In this document: piece after piece, positions 9,018 to 13,475 of the stretch
How positions within the stretch are numbered: the first letter of the stretch is position 1
Layout: each line of letters opens with the position of its first letter
Source of the DNA: Hamiltosporidium magnivora
Taxonomy: Eukaryota; Microsporidia; Dubosqiidae
Assembly: GCA_004325065.1 (NCBI GenBank)
Contig: PITI01000369.1
Span: 1 to 13,475 of the forward strand
DNA length: 13,475 bases
Reading direction: 5' to 3'
Translations under genes and position numbers: made by a program
Notes under the pieces: model-generated
Database searches by the model: none
What the model was told of the DNA's origin: nothing
Seen by the model: only the letters and a program-made list of their open reading frames with translations

Positions 9018-10661
9018 GCAAATTTAGGATCATTTACTCGCTGTTAAAAAGAAATTATGAGGCATGGGTGTTTTAAATTGAATATAACCCGATTATTTGA
9101 GTTATTAACAGAAAACAACTGCTATTTTTCTTAAAGCGTAGCAGCTATTTTCTACTTCGTAAATTAACCATACCCTGATTTGAAATATTAGCTTTTACTT
9201 TATAAAATAACAATGCTACTAGTTAATTCTAGAAACAATTGGTTCCGTGCTTGTAACATATATTATTTGTATTAGGAAAGTAATTTGAAGGCTATCAAAG
9301 TTAAAATAAAAAAATTATATCGATTCTCGTTTTTTTAAATGAAAATGCACCATTCAAAAATCTAAAAAATTGAATTCGCATTTATTTTTACTGTCATAGT
9401 ATATATTGTATTACAAAATCAACAGTAATTTCTAAATATTTTGTTTTAAACAAACTCTTTCTTTTAAAGCTTAAAATGATGCAAAGTACAACAGATTACT
9501 AAAGTTTGAGTTCTTTTTTTATTTAGAAATATCTCTTTGATGGTGTAAAATGCTTCTATACTTTACTAAGATCCTAAATTTAAAATGTTTGTAAAAAAGT
9601 AACAACTTTTTGATGGATTCTTTGCCTTTATAACAGCCCAAAAACTATTTAAATTACCAATAAAGTAACAATTAAGTTTTCCGCATATTGGTATAATCGA
9701 TTTAACAAATTATCTGTTTTCAAATACCATAGTTAAATGATTATAAAAATTTTAAAAACTTGGCCTTACGATGCCTCTTCATCAGTATCGTGGCCAAAAG
9801 ATTAAAAAAATATATAAATCTTGTTGAAATACAATAATCATTCTTATCATAATAATATCTTAGGACTTAAAATGGCAATATTATGCACAAAAAACCAAGC
9901 CAGAAAACACTTATAAGATTTTATAAAAATATTTAGAGGGGATTGAAATTGTTTAATTATGCTTACCAGCTGAATTTGTCCTCTTATCGTCAAACTTTTT
10001 GTTAATATACATCAAGAAAATACCTGAAGAGAATTAATAAAGCGAAATACTTTATAAAATATTTCTTATTGTTTATACATTCATAAATTATTATAATAAT
10101 GTATTTTCTAGCCTAATTCCAATTAAACTTTATGAATGTTCATCTAACTAAAAGATATAGAAAAAACTATTAAATTCTTGTATAAAGTAAAAACCATTAA
10201 AAACAATCTAAAAAGAACTATTTATCTTTAATTTTAATAAGTCGTTATTTTAAATATAAATTAAAAATAGCAAAAAAATATTAGGATATTTTCAAATATG
10301 CTCGAAATTTGAGCCATGATACATCTTTTACAAAAGAAAAGAGAAAAAACCCAATAATTATATAAAACAATTACATTTATAGTGTAAAGAATAAAGATTT
10401 CTTTTGTTTAAAAACAATGATCTTCAAAATATAAATCGCTACATCAATAAAACATTTAAGGGTTCATTGCTTTAAAAAAATATTTTTTTGTTAAAAATAC
10501 ACATCTTAATGGGTTTAATTTTGAGCTAAAATTATATTAAAACAGTTTATAAATTATTAAAAAGTTTCTTCGGTATATGAAATCATTAAGAACAATTCCT
10601 TGTTCAATTGGATAATTTAATCTTAAAATATTCTTTATTCAATATTTTTTTACCATTTTGA
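9018..10661. other. AT-rich gene desert between the LRR-like and membrane-protein genes
   Basis: No intact gene or RNA gene is visible. Frame 1 of the + strand reads somewhat coding-like from about 9730 to 10660, with open runs of 25-30 codons around 10201-10362, but it holds about 22 stops in some 313 codons, which is close to chance for this composition. The stretch is A-rich on the + strand, unlike the T-rich desert at 2756-4463. The only organised element is the hairpin at 9760-9797. Confidence 0.55.
9760..9797. repeat. GC-clamped inverted repeat (hairpin)
   Basis: TTGGCC-TT-ACGAT (9760-9772) faces ATCGT-GGCCAA (9787-9797). It makes an 11-bp stem with a 2-base bulge and a 14-base loop. 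The GGCC clamps stand out in a region with almost no G+C. No T-run or gene end makes it a terminator, and its role is unknown. Confidence 0.5.
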
Positions 10662-10750
10662 GAAAAAAAATTAATTAATTATAATAATATCTTGTATAAA
10701 AAAAATATTTTTCTTATCTATAATTTATTAAATTAATTGACTATTTAAAT
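10662..10750 (+). promoter_or_regulatory. AT-only upstream block of the membrane-protein gene
   Basis: Blocks of TTAATTAATTATAATAAT (from about 10669) and TTATTAAATTAATTGAC (from about 10725) lie 20 to 110 bases before the ATG at 10771. They resemble in composition the block upstream of the 781-residue gene. No CCC triplet is found close to this start. This is weak evidence for a shared promoter architecture. Confidence 0.25.
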
Positions 10751-10770
10751 AGCGACTTAAAAATATTTTT

Positions 10771-11553
10771 ATGAGCAGTTATGATGTGTTGAAAAAAGAT
10801 ATATGTTTAGATGTTCTTCCTGAAGATATAATTATTGGAACTAAACGAGAAAAAAAGAGGAATAAATGTATCTTTTTCTGGATATTGTCTTTTACGCAAA
10901 TTATTTTTATCGGTGCATTCATTTTATTTCTATCCTATATATACAAGTATGACATTGCGATAGAAATGAGTATAAAATATTTTGTATATATTACGATCAT
11001 CAATTCGTACTTTTATATCAAAAATATAAATGAAGACATTGTTGCTATCACACTAATAAGATATACATTTATGGCAATCATAAATTTTTTTGTAATATTT
11101 TTCGATTATAAATTAAGCTTCTTGATAAACACTGGCAGTAATTTATATCCAGAAACACATTTTACATCGACAAAAGTCTCTATATTTTTGCCGTTCTTTT
11201 TGTGGCTATCACTTTGTAATGTTTATTTTTATTCAAAAGAAATAAAAAAATATATAAATATAAGAAAAACTTCTACGTTCATATTTTGCGTACTTTACAC
11301 ACTCGAAACCTTTATTATGTTGGAAATGAAGGTTTTGGATGTTTTAGGTATAATTGATAGATCAAACACATATCTTATTGTTTCATTTTTAATAATTATA
11401 CTATCAAAACTCGTGTTTATTATGTTTGATGTGATAGATAATTGCAAACTTAAGTCTATTATTGTTCCGGTAATCTTCATCTGTTTGTATTTTTGGGATA
11501 TATATAAAATGGCGTTTTTAGAATGGAAAAGCTGGATAAATTCTAATAAATAG
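10771..11553 (+). CDS. Orphan multi-pass membrane protein (260 residues)
   Basis: This intact single-exon frame starts at the first ATG after an in-frame TAG at 10750-10752 and ends in TAG. The first ~30 residues are hydrophilic and end in a basic patch (TKREKKRNK). Six or seven hydrophobic spans follow: about 33-58, 63-83, 90-113, 135-155, 168-185, 200-221 and 228-246. Short charged loops separate them (for example KEIKKYINIRK, ~156-166), and the tail EWKSWINSNK is hydrophilic. The clean alternation of membrane spans and lysine-rich loops over the whole length supports real coding sequence. It has no signal peptide distinct from the first span and no transporter or enzyme motif I recognise. 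It could be a lineage-specific membrane protein or a fast-evolving transporter-like protein. The basic patch before the first span suggests a cytosolic N-terminus under the positive-inside rule. Confidence 0.8.
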   Translation: MSSYDVLKKDICLDVLPEDIIIGTKREKKRNKCIFFWILSFTQIIFIGAFILFLSYIYKYDIAIEMSIKYFVYITIINSYFYIKNINEDIVAITLIRYTFMAIINFFVIFFDYKLSFLINTGSNLYPETHFTSTKVSIFLPFFLWLSLCNVYFYSKEIKKYINIRKTSTFIFCVLYTLETFIMLEMKVLDVLGIIDRSNTYLIVSFLIIILSKLVFIMFDVIDNCKLKSIIVPVIFICLYFWDIYKMAFLEWKSWINSNK

Positions 11554-11829
11554 TATTTTATCTAAGCTAGGACAAGTTGATATTAAAGTTAATTAACCAT
11601 AGTATTTTTTACTTCAAATCATACAAGAAATTCTTATTATGATTTTATAAAATATCTATTTTTTTTGATGATGATCACGATAAAATTCTTGCTTATTATT
11701 TCTAAACCAAAGCTAAAAGTTATATTCTAATTAATTGAAATAAAATATTCTTTTTGTGCAAAAACTGTTAGCTTAATATAAAAAGAAATAAAATCATGAG
11801 CCGACCTGATAAAGTATATAACAGAAATA
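11554..11829. other. Spacer after the membrane-protein gene, with candidate poly(A) hexamer
   Basis: ATTAAA at 11582-11587, about 30 bases after the stop, is a plausible polyadenylation signal. Nothing else is supported here before the composition changes near 11830. Confidence 0.35.
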
Positions 11830-12725
11830 AATACTCATCCTAAGAACTTTTTCCAGCAATTTTCCTTCTTTTTTTCTTCATATACCAGAACAAGGCTTCT
11901 GTCACCAAGCTAAACAAGCAATAACACAAAAATATAAGTATCACCTATTGCTCTTGCCTTATACACTACCCTATTCTTTAGTTGAAGTCTCTGAGCTGAG
12001 CCAATAGGCGAAATGACAAACCCTTGTATTTTAACTATCATAGAAAGAAAAAAAGCTAATGGAATCGCAGGCACTACTTAATTTTAACTGTAAACCCATG
12101 TAAATTTCCTCGAATTCTCTTTTTTTGCCCCACAAAAAAGTTTTGCAAGAATTGCATGTATATGGATAAACATGGTGTAAAGGTACTACACGATGAATTT
12201 GTTTTGGGCATAACTCTTGATATTTCAAAAAATTAGACAATATAGTGAAAATAGAAGACCTGAAGAGAATAACGGGAGATGAAGAATTGCAAATTGTCTT
12301 TCTGGTTCATGCTCTCTGACTAATAACACGTAAGCTACATAATCCTTATCCATAAGTATTCGAATAAAATCAAGTAAAAAGTAAATACGAAAAGTGGTGA
12401 ATAGTGTAGGTGCAAATGCACTAATGATGGAAAATTATATATCTGGTAGATCTAAATGATAAAATTATGCAAAAATTAAGTCCTGGGTCAATTGCAGTCA
12501 CACAAATATTCTAAAACGTAAAAACAAGCAAATAAAAGTTTAGACTCGCTTGGAAAGAAAACTTAGAAATAAAGAATTTTAACGTTAGCACATTCAAAAA
12601 AATTGAAAAAGCACGACTAGAGAAGAAGATTGACGCATAAATAAAGACCACCAAACAAATCATATCAAAATTGTTTTTAATTTTAGTGGTAAAGTGGTCA
12701 TTCTGAAGAGTAATTAAGAGAATAG
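11830..12725. other. Composition-shifted region with broken open frames, unidentified
   Basis: G+C rises to about a third (for example 12301-12360) compared with the spacer on its left. Broken + strand frames overlap: one reads DKHGVKVLHDEFVLGITLD and ends at a TAG near 12231, and another reads VKIEDLKRITGDEELQIVF and ends in TGA near 12328. A third runs from about 12536 to a TAA near 12640 (RLAWKENLEIKNF). A 91-codon minus-strand frame covers 12031-12305. The + strand pieces look more protein-like. Together they suggest a decayed gene or retroelement on the + strand, but no family signature is secure. Confidence 0.3.
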
Positions 12726-13148
12726 TTCATAATATTTATACATAAGCATCACTTGTATGAAAGTGTGATGCAATTCCGAAAACAGAATCGAATGTTTAAG
12801 TTGTTCCAAGATCAATTTTTACTTGCTAATACGGAATTGGAGATCCAAGTATGTGTTTTCTGTGATAAAATTATGAGTTTTGGTCATGTTTACATCAAGA
12901 ACCAATTCAATTTCGCATACGAAAATACCTGGTACTACACAGAACAAATACTCTTACCTTTGTTAACATATCCCGATAAATCCATAGGCATAATTAATTG
13001 CCTTTCCATTTGAAAAATTGCAAGAATAAATAGTACTCAGAAATTCTGTATCAAGATGCTTTCGACTTATAAAATATCTTTATTATATTGTCAAATCTAT
13101 ATATTTAAGAAGAACATCACCCAGGTTCTTTGGTTTTACTTTGGCTAA
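12726..13148 (+). pseudogene. Open stretch with a single internal stop, possible decayed gene
   Basis: Frame 3 is open from 12726 for 95 codons to a TGA at 13011-13013, then open again for 44 codons to a TAA at 13146-13148. That is one internal stop in about 140 codons, where chance predicts around ten. The first ATG is at 12768 (MQFRKQNRMFKLFQDQF). The reading has a C-x2-C motif (VCVFCDKIMSFGH) followed by His, and aromatic-rich stretches (YENTWYYTEQ). The same frame continues to the right edge with six further stops (13164, 13200, 13257, 13332, 13386, 13464). A short functional protein of 82 residues from the ATG at 12768 is also possible. No family is recognised. Confidence 0.35.
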
Positions 13149-13475
13149 AGTATTTTATCCCGATAGAAACTTTACAAAGAAGTAGTGATTACAGAGCAAT
13201 AACTTATTTTCGAACCTTTACGTGTATACGAAATAATTAATGCAGTAGGATTAGATTGAAGCGGAAAAAAAGGTTTGCCAACTGAAAACCAAAAGAGAGG
13301 TAATAAATGTCAGGGAGCAAAAAAACAAGTTTGATTTACATTGCGATCAGAAACCTATATGCATATTCGAAAGAACAATTTTAGATAAAACCAAGTCAAA
13401 GATATAAACGATAATGCTTATTTAATAAAAAGTTTTTTTAATAAATGCACTTTTATTGAAACTTGAAATTTCAAA
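13149..13475. other. Right-edge sequence, probably continuing the decayed frame
   Basis: No intact gene is visible. Frame 3 carries coding-like pieces between stops (for example PLRVYEIINAVGLD). A perfect 12-bp palindrome TTGAAATTTCAA lies at 13462-13473. Confidence 0.3.

Noticed and set aside
9730..10660. Apparently continuous coding-like frame 1 through the desert
   Set aside because: About 22 stops in some 313 codons is close to the chance rate for this composition.
12031..12305. Minus-strand 91-codon frame with H-x12-C-x2-C followed by LWG, resembling a C1 zinc finger
   Set aside because: The following cysteine and histidine pairs of a C1 domain are absent, and the opposite strand reads more like protein, so the match is probably chance.

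Overview
The window is extremely AT-rich and gene-poor eukaryote-like DNA. It has two intact single-exon genes, the 3' end of a third, and long stretches without clear genes, some holding decayed ones. There are no Shine-Dalgarno sites, operons or recognisable bacterial genes. The best guess is a large-genome, gene-sparse microsporidian of the Edhazardia/Hamiltosporidium/Anncaliia kind. This rests on an intronless, lineage-specific leucine/isoleucine/lysine-rich gene family, a CCC triplet just upstream of one start codon, and the scale of the gene deserts. It is inference: no rRNA, tRNA or conserved housekeeping gene fixes the taxonomy.

Layout. Positions 1-84 are the acidic C-terminal tail of a gene that enters from the left. 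Directly after its stop lies a 5'-truncated, frameshifted pseudogene (about 90-1680). It is a diverged copy of residues ~250-781 of the intact 781-residue gene at 6615-8960, so the window holds two members of one family in direct orientation, one dead and one apparently alive. From 1681 to 6540 no intact gene is visible. There is a possible nonsense-riddled relic at 1801-2755. At 4464-5072 an unusually GC-rich island is bounded by imperfect inverted repeats and may be a decayed transposon. Around 5302-5900 there is a possible relic with an ATG-GTAAGT junction that could mark a short 5' intron.

The 781-residue protein has degenerate leucine-rich-repeat character in its C-terminal two thirds and a separate helical N-terminal region that the truncated copy lacks. 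About 1.8 kb of AT-rich spacer with a GC-clamped hairpin follows, then an orphan 260-residue multi-pass membrane protein at 10771-11553. From about 11830 to the right edge the composition shifts to more G+C. Long frames interrupted by single stops suggest another decayed gene or mobile element, clearest at 12726-13148, which I could not identify.

Nothing ties the genes into a pathway. The main biology here is family expansion by duplication followed by truncation and decay, in a genome that tolerates large amounts of dead sequence.
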